A stretch of 64,000 nucleotides of DNA, from assembly GCF_000494755.1 (NCBI RefSeq), contig NC_022657.1, forward strand, positions 5,494,001 through 5,558,000, read 5' to 3'. A program made the position numbers and the translations under genes. The notes beneath the pieces were generated by a model. The model did not search any database. It had not been told where the DNA came from and worked only from the letters and a program-made list of their open reading frames with translations. The DNA is from Amorphoplanes friuliensis DSM 7358 (GTDB taxonomy: Bacteria; Actinomycetota; Actinomycetes; Mycobacteriales; Micromonosporaceae). Below, piece after piece: positions 24,921 to 33,282 of this stretch (positions within the stretch are counted from its first letter, which is position 1; each line of letters begins with the position of its first letter).

Positions 24921-26197
24921 GCGCCCAGACCGACGAGGTGGTCTCGCAGGACACCGGCGAACCGGTTGTCCGGGACACGAGCCTCGGCGCGTACGGACGG
25001 GCGTACCTGGGCCGGGTCCGCGGGGGTGAGCTGGGCTCGTTGCCGGCACTGGCCGGGCTGATCGTGATCACCGCGGTCTTCTCGGTGGTGCACCAGGGGT
25101 TCCTGAGCGCGTACAACATCGAGGCCCTGGTGATCCAGGCCGCGCCGGTGATCATCATGGCGATGGGTCTGGTCTTCGTCCTGCTCCTCGGCGAGATCGA
25201 CCTGTCGGCGGGCACGACCGGCGGGCTGTGCTCCGCGATCATGGCGGTGCTCATCCTGCGGCAGGGCGCACCCTGGGAACTCGCCGTGCTGGTGGCGCTG
25301 ATCGGCGGCCTGGCCGTGGGGCTGGGCATCGGCTGGCTGCGGGCGCGGGTCGGCATCCCGTCGTTCGTCATCACGCTGGCGACGTTCCTGGCCTTCCAGG
25401 GCGTCACGCTGATCCTCATCGGCGGTCAGGGTTCGGTGATCCTGCCGGACGGGTCACCGCTGATCAGCATCGAGAACGGCTTCGTGCCGATCTGGGCCGG
25501 CTGGGTGCTGCTCGCGGTCGTCGTCGCCGGGTACGCCGGGGTGAAGCTCAACGACGCCGCCGGCCGGCGGCGGGCCGGACTCGTGCCCACTCCCCTCGCT
25601 GTCCTCGGTGTCAAAGTGGGCACCCTCGCGATTTTGGGGGCCGTGTTCACGTACGAAATGGGTCGGAACCGGAATTTGACCGTCAACGCCTTTTTTGCCA
25701 ACGAGGCGCGCGGGATGCCCTGGGTTGTCGTGCTGATTCTGGTGCTGTTCACGGTCTGGCATTTTGTGCTCAGCCGGACCCGCTACGGCCGGCACGTCTA
25801 CGCGGTCGGCGGCAATGAGGAAGCCGCGCGACGGGCCGGAGTGGCGGTGTCCCGGATCCGCATCTCGGTCTTTGTGATCGGTTCGGCAATGGCCGCGATC
25901 TCGGGCATCACCGCCGCGTCATTGCTCCAATCGGTCCAGTCGAATGCGGGCGCGGGAAACACCCTGCTGCTGGCAGTCGGCGCAGCAGTTATCGGCGGCA
26001 CGTCGCTCTTCGGCGGTCACGGCCGCATGATCGACGCGGTGCTGGGCGGCCTGGTCGTCGCCGTGATCACCAACGGCATGAGCGACCTGATCCAGGGCGC
26101 GAACTCCGCCGGCTACGAATGGGTCGTGACGGGCGCGGTCCTGCTGCTGGCAGCGGGTTTCGACGCGGTCGTCCGCCGCCGCAACCGGACCACGTGA
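24917..26197 (+). CDS. XylH-like sugar ABC transporter permease
   Basis: A 426-residue membrane protein with about ten TM helices. Family marks are LLLGEIDLSAGTTGGLC, GIPSFVITLATFLAFQG, RHVYAVGGNEEAARRAGV and GTSLFGGHGRMIDAVLGGLVV. It has the long insert between helices seen in XylH proteins. It takes sugar from the upstream binding protein. The start overlaps the ATPase stop. The operon ends in a strong hairpin at 26210-26238; no regulator gene is attached. Confidence 0.92.
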   Translation: MSAQTDEVVSQDTGEPVVRDTSLGAYGRAYLGRVRGGELGSLPALAGLIVITAVFSVVHQGFLSAYNIEALVIQAAPVIIMAMGLVFVLLLGEIDLSAGTTGGLCSAIMAVLILRQGAPWELAVLVALIGGLAVGLGIGWLRARVGIPSFVITLATFLAFQGVTLILIGGQGSVILPDGSPLISIENGFVPIWAGWVLLAVVVAGYAGVKLNDAAGRRRAGLVPTPLAVLGVKVGTLAILGAVFTYEMGRNRNLTVNAFFANEARGMPWVVVLILVLFTVWHFVLSRTRYGRHVYAVGGNEEAARRAGVAVSRIRISVFVIGSAMAAISGITAASLLQSVQSNAGAGNTLLLAVGAAVIGGTSLFGGHGRMIDAVLGGLVVAVITNGMSDLIQGANSAGYEWVVTGAVLLLAAGFDAVVRRRNRTT

Positions 26198-26209
26198 CCG
26201 TACGGTGTT

Positions 26210-26238
26210 GCTGGGCAGGCCCGCCGGGCCTGCCCAGC
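26210..26238. terminator. Bidirectional hairpin between convergent genes
   Basis: A perfect 13-bp stem (GCTGGGCAGGCCC / GGGCCTGCCCAGC) with a 3-base loop sits between the permease stop and the stop of the minus-strand FG-GAP gene (26244). No T-run. Confidence 0.75.
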
Positions 26239-26243
26239 ACCGT

Positions 26244-27635
26244 TCACGGCAGGTGAACCACGGTGAAGCGGTTGCCGACAGGCGTGGAATTGGCGAAGGG
26301 GATCCCGTCGCGCTCAATGTTGTTGGGATAGAGGCTGAGAGCCCCGTCGGTGCGGACGCCCAGCACGTCGGAGTAACCGTCGCCGGTCACGTCGCTCAAC
26401 CGCAGATTCGAGACGGCGTTCCAGCCCTCTCCGATGGGAACGGCCGTGTTGTACGGCGTCCCGTCCCGCTTGATGTTGTTGGGGTAATACGCGAGTTTCC
26501 CGTCTGCGGTGGCGGCAAGAAGCTCGGCGTACCCATCACCCGTGATGTCACCGGCGGTGAGCTTGGCCGTCGCTGCAAAGCCCTGGCCGACCGGTGTGGA
26601 ATTGGCGAACGGGATACCGTTGTCACGCCCGATGTTGTTGGGGAAAAGGTGCAGCCGGCCGTTGGACGTGGTCGTGAGCAGATCGGCAAAACCGTCACCG
26701 CTGACGTCCGCGAGCAGAATGCGGGTCGTGTCGGCAAAACCCTGACCGAACACGGTGGGAGTGCCGTACGGCTTGCCGTCGCGCTTGATGTTGTTGGGGT
26801 AATACGCGAGCTTGTTGTCGGCGGTGACCGCGAGCAGATCGGCGTAGCCGTCACCACTGATGTCGGCCGAGCTGATCAGGCCGGGCTTGGCAAAACCGCG
26901 GCCGACCTCGACACCGTCGCCCTGGAACGGGACGCCGTCACGCCCGATGTTGTTCGGGTAGTACCAGAGTGTCTTGTCGGCGCGGACGGTGAGCAGGTCG
27001 CCGAACCCGTCACCACTGACGTCGACCACCGTGCCCGTCGGGCGGTGCGTGACACCGCTCCACCACGACGTCTGCTGGCGAGCCCCGGCCCAGGTGAAGC
27101 TGAAGTGGACATGGTTGGTGTGGCAGTCACCAGGCTCGCCGTTGCACGGGTAATTGCGCCAGCCCTCGGTGTGCCGGGCCTGGCTCCAGATGCGCCGGTT
27201 CCAGATGATGTACATGACACCGAGGCGCCGGGCGTTGGCCGCCTGGTTGCCGTAGCGGTCGGTCGCCAGCAGCCACGCGATGATCTCCTCGGCGTCGGCG
27301 CGCTGCCCGGAGTCGTTGTAGTTGAGGATGTAGTCGAGCGCGCGACCCTCGTGGTGCTCGCTCCTCGACCCACCGCACGCCCGGCTGATGTTCTCCGCCG
27401 ATGCGTGCCGGCCGTACGTGTCGTTGAGCAGATTCATGAACGCGGTGGTGCCGGGCTTGTTGACCGGGTCGCAGGTGTCGGCCTGATCGTCGGGCGCCCA
27501 GTTCTCGATGTCCGCGCCGAACGAGGGTGTCGGCGGCGCGGCCGCGGCGGGCGAGACCCCGACCGCCAGTCCAGCCGCGGTGACGGTGGTGGTCACCAGG
27601 GTGATGAGGACACGTCTGAGGACGATTGGAAGCAC
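26244..27635 (-). CDS. Secreted LAS-type peptidase-like protein with FG-GAP/VCBS repeats
   Basis: A 463-residue secreted protein. A signal peptide spans about residues 1-30 (ending SPAAAA). Residues about 40-210 contain RSEHHEGRALDYILN and HTNHVHFSF, the His/Asp/His arrangement of LAS/M15-type zinc peptidases that cut peptidoglycan peptides. From about residue 220 come five FG-GAP-type repeats of about 47 residues, each with a calcium-loop like DVSGDGFGDLL and YYPNNI. These should fold as a beta-propeller, perhaps for surface binding. The GTG at 27635 has GGGGAG 7 bases upstream, deciding the start. The peptidase activity is inferred from motifs. Confidence 0.85.
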   Translation of the reverse strand: MLPIVLRRVLITLVTTTVTAAGLAVGVSPAAAAPPTPSFGADIENWAPDDQADTCDPVNKPGTTAFMNLLNDTYGRHASAENISRACGGSRSEHHEGRALDYILNYNDSGQRADAEEIIAWLLATDRYGNQAANARRLGVMYIIWNRRIWSQARHTEGWRNYPCNGEPGDCHTNHVHFSFTWAGARQQTSWWSGVTHRPTGTVVDVSGDGFGDLLTVRADKTLWYYPNNIGRDGVPFQGDGVEVGRGFAKPGLISSADISGDGYADLLAVTADNKLAYYPNNIKRDGKPYGTPTVFGQGFADTTRILLADVSGDGFADLLTTTSNGRLHLFPNNIGRDNGIPFANSTPVGQGFAATAKLTAGDITGDGYAELLAATADGKLAYYPNNIKRDGTPYNTAVPIGEGWNAVSNLRLSDVTGDGYSDVLGVRTDGALSLYPNNIERDGIPFANSTPVGNRFTVVHLP

Positions 27636-27789
27636 TGTCGATCTCCCCGTTTCTCCGAGCGGCGGTCGAGGGCCGCCACCGATGGTCGACACCATATGTC
27701 GACGATCGTCGATGCGCTGTCCCGTGCTCGATCGGGTGGGATGTGGGGCGGGACGGGGGACGGGGAGTCGGTTCGGCCTATTGTTCGGC

Positions 27790-28167
27790 ATGCCCGAAAC
27801 GCGGATCACACGTCGGGAGAGGCGTGCCATTGCCGCCGAATGGCGCCAGGTTCCGTTCCGGACCCGGCTCGAAGTGGCGCGGCTGGCCAAGCAGGGTGAG
27901 CGGCACCCGGACGACGGTGTCGACGCCGTTGCGGTGAGAGTCTCGCGGATGGCGCTCGAAGAACCGTCGTCGTCCTTTTTTCACACGACTGCCTTCGGGG
28001 TTCTGCTCACCTTGACGCTGCTGGCCATTGCCGTGCTGTGGGACGACACCTTTCCTCGGTGGTGCGCGGGTCTCGGCGGCAGCGCCTGTTTTGTTCTTCT
28101 GGTTTTCAACTGGGATCTCAAGCGCGACGCCAGAAGGATTCTGGCTGTCCCTAGGCACCGTTCCTGA
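27790..28167 (+). CDS. Small two-TM membrane protein, hypothetical
   Basis: A 125-residue protein. The N-terminal 60 residues are charged (RITRRERRAIAAEWRQVPF), followed by two TM helices (TAFGVLLTLTLLAIAVLW and LGGSACFVLLVFNW) and a short basic tail. I do not recognise the family. The last 17 bases overlap the 3' end of the convergent histidine kinase gene. Confidence 0.65.
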   Translation: MPETRITRRERRAIAAEWRQVPFRTRLEVARLAKQGERHPDDGVDAVAVRVSRMALEEPSSSFFHTTAFGVLLTLTLLAIAVLWDDTFPRWCAGLGGSACFVLLVFNWDLKRDARRILAVPRHRS

Positions 28168-29467
28168 ACGGTCCCGGGAGTCGCACCGTGACCACCGCGC
28201 CGTCGGTCGGGGCGTTGCGGGCGGTGGCGGTGCCGCCGTGGGCGATGGCGATCGCGCGGACGATGGAGAGGCCCAGGCCGGAGCCCGGGGCGGCCGAGCG
28301 GGCCGGGTCGCCACGGACAAAACGTTCGAAGGCTGAGGCGAGCACCTCCGGCGCGAACCCGGGGCCGTCGTCCGACCACTCCAGGACGGCCGCGCCGGTT
28401 TCGGTGCCGATGCGGACGTCCGCCCTGGTCGCGCCGGCTGCGGTGCTGTTCGCCGCGAGGTTGGCGATCACCTGGCGCAGGCGGTCGGCGTCGGCCTCCA
28501 CCACCACCGGCTCCCCGCGTACGGACACAGGCATCCTCGCCTCGGCCCGGACCAGGTCGGCGAGATCGACGGGTTCGCGGTGCACCACCAGGGAACCGCC
28601 GCGTTCGCGGGCCAGCACCAGCAGGTCCTCGGTGAGCCGGGCCAGCCGGGCGACCTGATCCTGGGCGGCCCGCAGCGACTGCTCGACCTCGGCCGAGTCG
28701 TCGAGGGCGGACAGTGCCAGGTCGATCTCGCCGCGTAGCACCGCGACCGGTGTACGCAGCTCGTGGCTGGCGTCGTCGACGAAGGCCCGCTCCCGCGCGA
28801 AGGACACCGCGAGGCGGCCGAGCATGTCGTCCAGGGTGGCCGCGAGCCGGGCGATCTCGTCGGAGCCGGACACCGCCGGCAGGCGGCGGGCACTGTCCAG
28901 GGTCGAGATGGCCGCCGCCTCGCGGGTCAGCGCGTCGACCGGACGCAGTGCGGCCCGCACCAGCAACCAGCCGAGAGCGGCGAGTACGGCGACCAGCACG
29001 GGTGCCGCCACCAGCAGCACGGTGAGCTGGCGGTCGCTGCCCCGCTCCACGCCGCCGGACGCCACCGCCACGGCCAGGACCTCACCCGTGGCGCCGACCG
29101 GCTCGGCGAGCAGGCGCACGCGTACGGGACCGGACCGGTAGCCGATCGGCAGCTGCGTGCGTACCAGGGAAGGGGTTGTGGTTGCACGGACCCGGGCGGG
29201 ATCGAGGAGCGGGCCCGGCAGGGAGGAGGTGCCGGTCAGCAGCGCGCCGTCGGTGGCGAAGAGCTGCGCCATCGGATCGGCGGCGACGGCCGTGCGGTCA
29301 CCGGCGGCGATCCCGCTGATCAGGTCCGCGGCCCGGCCCCGCAGGTCGGCGTCGACGGCGGCGGTGAGCTGCCTGTCCAGGGCGAGGTAGAGCAGGGACA
29401 GGCCGAGTGCGAGAACGACCGACGTGCCGGCGGCGAAGAGGATCACCAGGCGCGAGCGCAGAGACAT
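28151..29467 (-). CDS. Sensor histidine kinase
   Basis: A 438-residue membrane kinase. TM1 is near residues 8-28 and TM2 near 150-172, with a 120-residue extracytoplasmic sensor between them. Then come a HAMP domain, the H-box DDASHELRTPVAVLRGEI with the phospho-acceptor His, and the ATPase motifs VIANLAANST (N box, with the second half NSTAAGATR), WSDDGPGFA (G1) and GSGLGLSIVRAIAIAHGG (G2). It is divergent from the operon encoding its presumed response regulator, with only 44 bases between starts. The signal is unknown. A GTG immediately before the ATG at 29467 is an alternative start. Confidence 0.92.
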   Translation of the reverse strand: MSLRSRLVILFAAGTSVVLALGLSLLYLALDRQLTAAVDADLRGRAADLISGIAAGDRTAVAADPMAQLFATDGALLTGTSSLPGPLLDPARVRATTTPSLVRTQLPIGYRSGPVRVRLLAEPVGATGEVLAVAVASGGVERGSDRQLTVLLVAAPVLVAVLAALGWLLVRAALRPVDALTREAAAISTLDSARRLPAVSGSDEIARLAATLDDMLGRLAVSFARERAFVDDASHELRTPVAVLRGEIDLALSALDDSAEVEQSLRAAQDQVARLARLTEDLLVLARERGGSLVVHREPVDLADLVRAEARMPVSVRGEPVVVEADADRLRQVIANLAANSTAAGATRADVRIGTETGAAVLEWSDDGPGFAPEVLASAFERFVRGDPARSAAPGSGLGLSIVRAIAIAHGGTATARNAPTDGAVVTVRLPGPFRNGA

Positions 29468-29511
29468 CACTCTTTCACCATGCTCTCATTCTCGGGGAGG
29501 ACGCTGGGGGC

Positions 29512-29880
29512 ATGACTGTTCGCGGCGGGACCGGCTGGGACGCCCACCCCGGTGTGCGGCCGGGGAACCGCGCCGCCGCGGCCGGGATCTCGGCGCTGCT
29601 GGTGATCGGGCTCGGTGCGGCGCTGATCATCGTGCCCGTGGCGGTGGTCGCGCTCGGTCTGGCCACTCTCGCCCTGGTGGGGGTGCTCGTGCTGCTGCTC
29701 GCGGTGCGTCGCCACGACCGGGTCACGTCCGAGGTCGCGCTCTACGACCTCGACCAGTCACGCCGCTCCACCGCCGTCGCCGAGGACCTGCGGGCCGAGG
29801 TCCGGCGCCTGCACGACGATCTGGCCCGCATCACCACCCAGACCGAACGCCTGGGCCGGGCCCGCAAGGAGGACTCATGA
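29512..29880 (+). CDS. Small membrane protein with coiled-coil tail, coupled to the response regulator
   Basis: A 122-residue protein with one or two TM helices (AAAGISALLVIGLGAALIIV and VVALGLATLALVGVLVLLLAV) followed by a charged helical tail likely to form a coiled coil (AEDLRAEVRRLHDDLARITTQTERL). Its stop overlaps the response-regulator ATG by 4 bases, so the two are co-translated. It may act as an accessory of the two-component system. The family is not recognised. Confidence 0.75.
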   Translation: MTVRGGTGWDAHPGVRPGNRAAAAGISALLVIGLGAALIIVPVAVVALGLATLALVGVLVLLLAVRRHDRVTSEVALYDLDQSRRSTAVAEDLRAEVRRLHDDLARITTQTERLGRARKEDS

Positions 29881-30551
29881 GGATCCTGGTGGTCGAGGAC
29901 GACCCGGCCATGTCCACGATGCTGACCCGCAGCCTGCGCCGCCAGGGGTACGCGGTCGACCCGGCCGGCACCGGCACCGACGCGGTCTGGGCCATCGTCG
30001 AGACCGAGTACGACCTGGTCATCCTGGACGCGATGATCCCCGCCCCGGACGGCTTCGAGGTGTGCCGCCAGATCCGCGAACAGAACCGCTGGGTGCCGGT
30101 GCTGATGCTGACCGCCCGCAGCGGCATGCCGGACAAGGTCCGCGGCCTCGACGCGGGCGCCGACGACTACCTGACCAAACCGTTCGCCCTCGACGAGCTG
30201 CTCGCCCGGGCCCGCGCACTGACCCGCCGCGAACCCCTGCACCGCCCGGCCGCCCTCACCGTCGGCGACCTGGTCCTCGACCCGGCGACCCGCACGGTAC
30301 GCCGCGGCGACAGCCGTATCGCCCTGTCCCCCAAGGAATTCGCCCTGCTCCACGAACTGATGCGGCGCCCGGGCGAAACCCTCAGCCGCAGCCACCTGAT
30401 CGAGCACGTGTGGGATTTTGCGTACGACGGCGGCTCGAACGTGGTCGACGTCTACGTCCGCTACCTGCGCGACAAGGTCGACCGCCCGTACGACCGCGAC
30501 ACGATCCGGACCGTGCGCGGCGCCGGCTACCGCCTCGACCCCGACGCCTGA
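29877..30551 (+). CDS. OmpR-family response regulator
   Basis: A 224-residue DNA-binding regulator. The receiver domain (about 1-115) has the acidic pocket VVEDDPA, the phospho-acceptor Asp in LVILDAMIPAPDG, the TARS switch and LTKPFALDELLARARAL. The winged-helix effector follows (RRGDSRIALSPKEFALLHELMRRPG, NVVDVYVRYLRDKVD, IRTVRGAGYRL). The divergent histidine kinase is the natural partner. The start ATG overlaps the small membrane protein gene. Confidence 0.95.
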   Translation: MRILVVEDDPAMSTMLTRSLRRQGYAVDPAGTGTDAVWAIVETEYDLVILDAMIPAPDGFEVCRQIREQNRWVPVLMLTARSGMPDKVRGLDAGADDYLTKPFALDELLARARALTRREPLHRPAALTVGDLVLDPATRTVRRGDSRIALSPKEFALLHELMRRPGETLSRSHLIEHVWDFAYDGGSNVVDVYVRYLRDKVDRPYDRDTIRTVRGAGYRLDPDA

Positions 30552-30570
30552 CCACGTCTCAGGCCGCGCC

Positions 30571-31617
30571 TCAGGCCGCGGTGAGAACCCGGTCGAGGGC
30601 GGCGACGGCGGCGCCGCGGGCGCCGGCCATGTCGAGGTCGGGGACCAGGGCGAAGGTGGCGGCGGCCTGCTGCTCGGCGCGGAGCTGGGTGTGCTCGCGG
30701 ACCGTGTTGAGGAACCACTGGCGGAAGTGCGGGGCCGCCTCGACGACACCGCCGCCGAGGAAGTAGGCGGACGGGTCGGTGAAGTTCGCGGCGATGGTGA
30801 AGAGCTTGCCGATCGCCTTCGCCTGCTGACCGAAGACGGCCAGCGCGAGGGGGTCCTCCTTCTCCCCGTACCCGCGGAGGAGCTTGGCGGCCTTGTTGAT
30901 CGGCTCCTGCGCGAGGGGGTGGTCGGGGAACTTCCCCAGCCAGTACGGCAGCAGGTTGTTCTTGATGCCGGTCAGGGACGCGATGCTCTCGACGTCACCC
31001 TCGAAGCCGCAGTTGCACAGGGGTACACCCTGGTCCTTCTCCAGCACGCCGTGCAGCGGGATCTGGACGTGGCCGAGCTCGCCCGCCATGCCGGCCGCGC
31101 CGCCGACGACCTTGCCGCCCTCGACGACACCGCCGCCGAGGCCGGTGCCGACGATCGCCGCGACCGACGACTTCTCCGACGCCGATGCGCCGAAGTGGCG
31201 GTGGTGGGCGTAGAGGGCGGCCGCGTTGGCGTCGTTGTTGTAGATGACCGGGAGGCCGATGCGGGCCTCGAGGGCGCCGCGGATGTCGAAGCCGTGCCAG
31301 GAGACCTGGGAGAAGTTGGTCGAGCCCTTCGACGAGATGACACCGTCGGCGCTGGCCGGGCCCGGGGTGTCGAGACCGACCGCACGGACCAGCGTCAGCG
31401 GTGTGCTGGTCAGCGCCAGGATGCCGGTGAACGCCTCGGCGAGCTGCTCGACCGCCGATTCGGGGCCGTCGGTCACCAGGCTCGGATTCTCCACCAGGTG
31501 ATCGACCAGATATTGACCGGTCGCGTCCAGCACGGTCGCGTTGTTGCAGGTGCCGCCGTTGTCGAGACCCACCACGACCCACGACGCCGGGGTCCGCACC
31601 ACATCGATCTGATCCAC
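30571..31617 (-). CDS. ROK-family sugar kinase-like protein with altered zinc motif
   Basis: A 348-residue ROK protein without a DNA-binding domain, so probably a sugar kinase. ATP-binding WVVVGLDNGGTCNNATVL, NNDANAAAL and GTGLGGGVVEGGKVVGGAAGMAGELGH are clear. The ROK zinc motif normally has a His then three Cys (CxCGxxGCxE); here it reads CNCGFEGDVES, so the third Cys is Asp. That could weaken zinc binding and substrate choice. GTG start at 31617. It ends close to the response-regulator gene, convergent. The sugar is unknown. Confidence 0.85.
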   Translation of the reverse strand: MDQIDVVRTPASWVVVGLDNGGTCNNATVLDATGQYLVDHLVENPSLVTDGPESAVEQLAEAFTGILALTSTPLTLVRAVGLDTPGPASADGVISSKGSTNFSQVSWHGFDIRGALEARIGLPVIYNNDANAAALYAHHRHFGASASEKSSVAAIVGTGLGGGVVEGGKVVGGAAGMAGELGHVQIPLHGVLEKDQGVPLCNCGFEGDVESIASLTGIKNNLLPYWLGKFPDHPLAQEPINKAAKLLRGYGEKEDPLALAVFGQQAKAIGKLFTIAANFTDPSAYFLGGGVVEAAPHFRQWFLNTVREHTQLRAEQQAAATFALVPDLDMAGARGAAVAALDRVLTAA

Positions 31618-31732
31618 AGGCCTGAGCGTACGTCCGCGGGCGCCGGGAAGCGACGGGTGCGCGGGGATTGCGGCTCAGTTGCGTGCGATCGAATGCCCGA
31701 TGGCCGCCGGGCGACGGGCCGAAGGGCCTGGC

Positions 31733-33277
31733 ATGAAGACGAAGCCTGAGCCGACCCGCCGCGCCGTTCTCGGTGGTGCCGTGGCCGCAGCCGCGACCGT
31801 TGCCGGGGGCCTGACCCTCGACGCGGCGCTGGCCGTGCCCGCCGCCGCCGCGACCTCCGTGCCGACCGACCTCGTCTCCGCCGACCCGCTGGCGCACCTG
31901 CTGCGCCGCGCCACGTTCGGCCCGACCCCGGCGGCGCTCGCCGAGATCACCAAGCTCGGTGCCGCCAGCTGGCTGGACCGCCAGCTAGACCCCGCGAAGA
32001 TCGACGACTCGGCGCTGGACTCGCTGCTGACCCGCCTGCCGCTGGCCGGCGCGGACATCGCGACGGTACGCGCCAAGCTGCCCGTGCACTCCTACGACGC
32101 GTTCGGCCAGCTGGGCCGGGCCGCGGTCGCCCGGGCGATCTGGAGCAACCGGCAGCTCTTCGAGAGCACGGCCGCGTTCTGGGCCAACCACCTGCACATC
32201 GCCGCGCCCTCGAGCGGTGTCTGGGACAGCCGCCCCGACTACGACAGGACCGTGACCCGGAAGCACACGTTCGGGCGGTTCGCCGACATGCTCAAGGCGG
32301 CGGCCCGGCACCCGGCGATGCTCACGTACCTCGACAACCGGTCGTCGACCAAGACGCTGCCGAACGAGAACTACGCCCGCGAGCTGATGGAGCTGCACAC
32401 CGTCGGCATGATCTACAGCGAGGCGGACGTACAGGCGGCGGCCAAACTGCTCACGGGCCTGACCGTCAACAGCACCGGCACGTACGCGTACACGGCCGCC
32501 AAGCACGCCACCGGTGCCGTGCGGATCCTCGGCTTCAGCCACGCCAACAGCACCGCGGAGGGTGGCGAGGCGGCCGCGCTGGCGTTCCTCGACCACCTGT
32601 CCAAGCACCCGGCGACCGCCGAGCGCCTCGCCACCAAGCTGTGCCACCGCTTCGTCGCCGACGACGCCCCGGCCACGCTGGTCGCGAAGCTCGCCCAGGT
32701 CTACCTCGACAACGACACCGCGATCGTGCCGGTGCTGCGTGCGCTGTTCACCTCACCCGAGTTCGCCGCGTCGATCGGTCAGAAGGTGCGGACGCCGTTC
32801 GAGGACCTGGTCGCGTCCGTGCGTACCCTCGGTCTGGGTCCGGAGGCCTCGGGGGTCAAGGCCCTCGACGCGCTCTACAACAACCTGGTCAACGCCGGGA
32901 ACGCCCCTTTCCGCTGGAGCCCGCCGAACGGCTTCCCCGACTTCGCCGCCGCCTGGGCGTCGCCGTCGGCGTTTGTCATGCGCTGCAACAACCACCTGAA
33001 CCTCGCCACCGGCTGGTACCCCAAGCAGCTCACCCGCCCCACGGACATGCTCAAGGCACTCGTCCCGGTTCTGCCGGCAACTTACGGCGGACTGGTGAAC
33101 GCCCTGGCCACGCGCCTGATCGGGACCACACTTCCCGCCGACCACGTCGCCGCCGTGCTAAGCGTCGCGGGCAAGCTGCCGACCAGTTCTCTGACCAGCA
33201 GTGACAAGTCGATCGCCGGAAGCCTTCCGTACCTGATCGCCCTTGTCCTCGACTCGCCGTCCTTCCAGCTGAGGTGA
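31733..33277 (+). CDS. DUF1800 family protein, Tat-exported
   Basis: A 514-residue protein of the DUF1800 family. The N-terminus has a Tat-like signal (RRAVLGGAVAAAATVAGG). Family marks: HLLRRATFGPTP, FWANHLHIA, NENYARELMELHTVGM, and the C-terminal NHLNLATGWYP region. The family's function is not established; it is almost always encoded next to a DUF1501 protein, as here. The ATG at 31733 gives the twin arginines at residues 9-10. The downstream gene begins within a few bases of the stop. Confidence 0.9.
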   Translation: MKTKPEPTRRAVLGGAVAAAATVAGGLTLDAALAVPAAAATSVPTDLVSADPLAHLLRRATFGPTPAALAEITKLGAASWLDRQLDPAKIDDSALDSLLTRLPLAGADIATVRAKLPVHSYDAFGQLGRAAVARAIWSNRQLFESTAAFWANHLHIAAPSSGVWDSRPDYDRTVTRKHTFGRFADMLKAAARHPAMLTYLDNRSSTKTLPNENYARELMELHTVGMIYSEADVQAAAKLLTGLTVNSTGTYAYTAAKHATGAVRILGFSHANSTAEGGEAAALAFLDHLSKHPATAERLATKLCHRFVADDAPATLVAKLAQVYLDNDTAIVPVLRALFTSPEFAASIGQKVRTPFEDLVASVRTLGLGPEASGVKALDALYNNLVNAGNAPFRWSPPNGFPDFAAAWASPSAFVMRCNNHLNLATGWYPKQLTRPTDMLKALVPVLPATYGGLVNALATRLIGTTLPADHVAAVLSVAGKLPTSSLTSSDKSIAGSLPYLIALVLDSPSFQLR

Positions 33278-33282
33278 CCACC

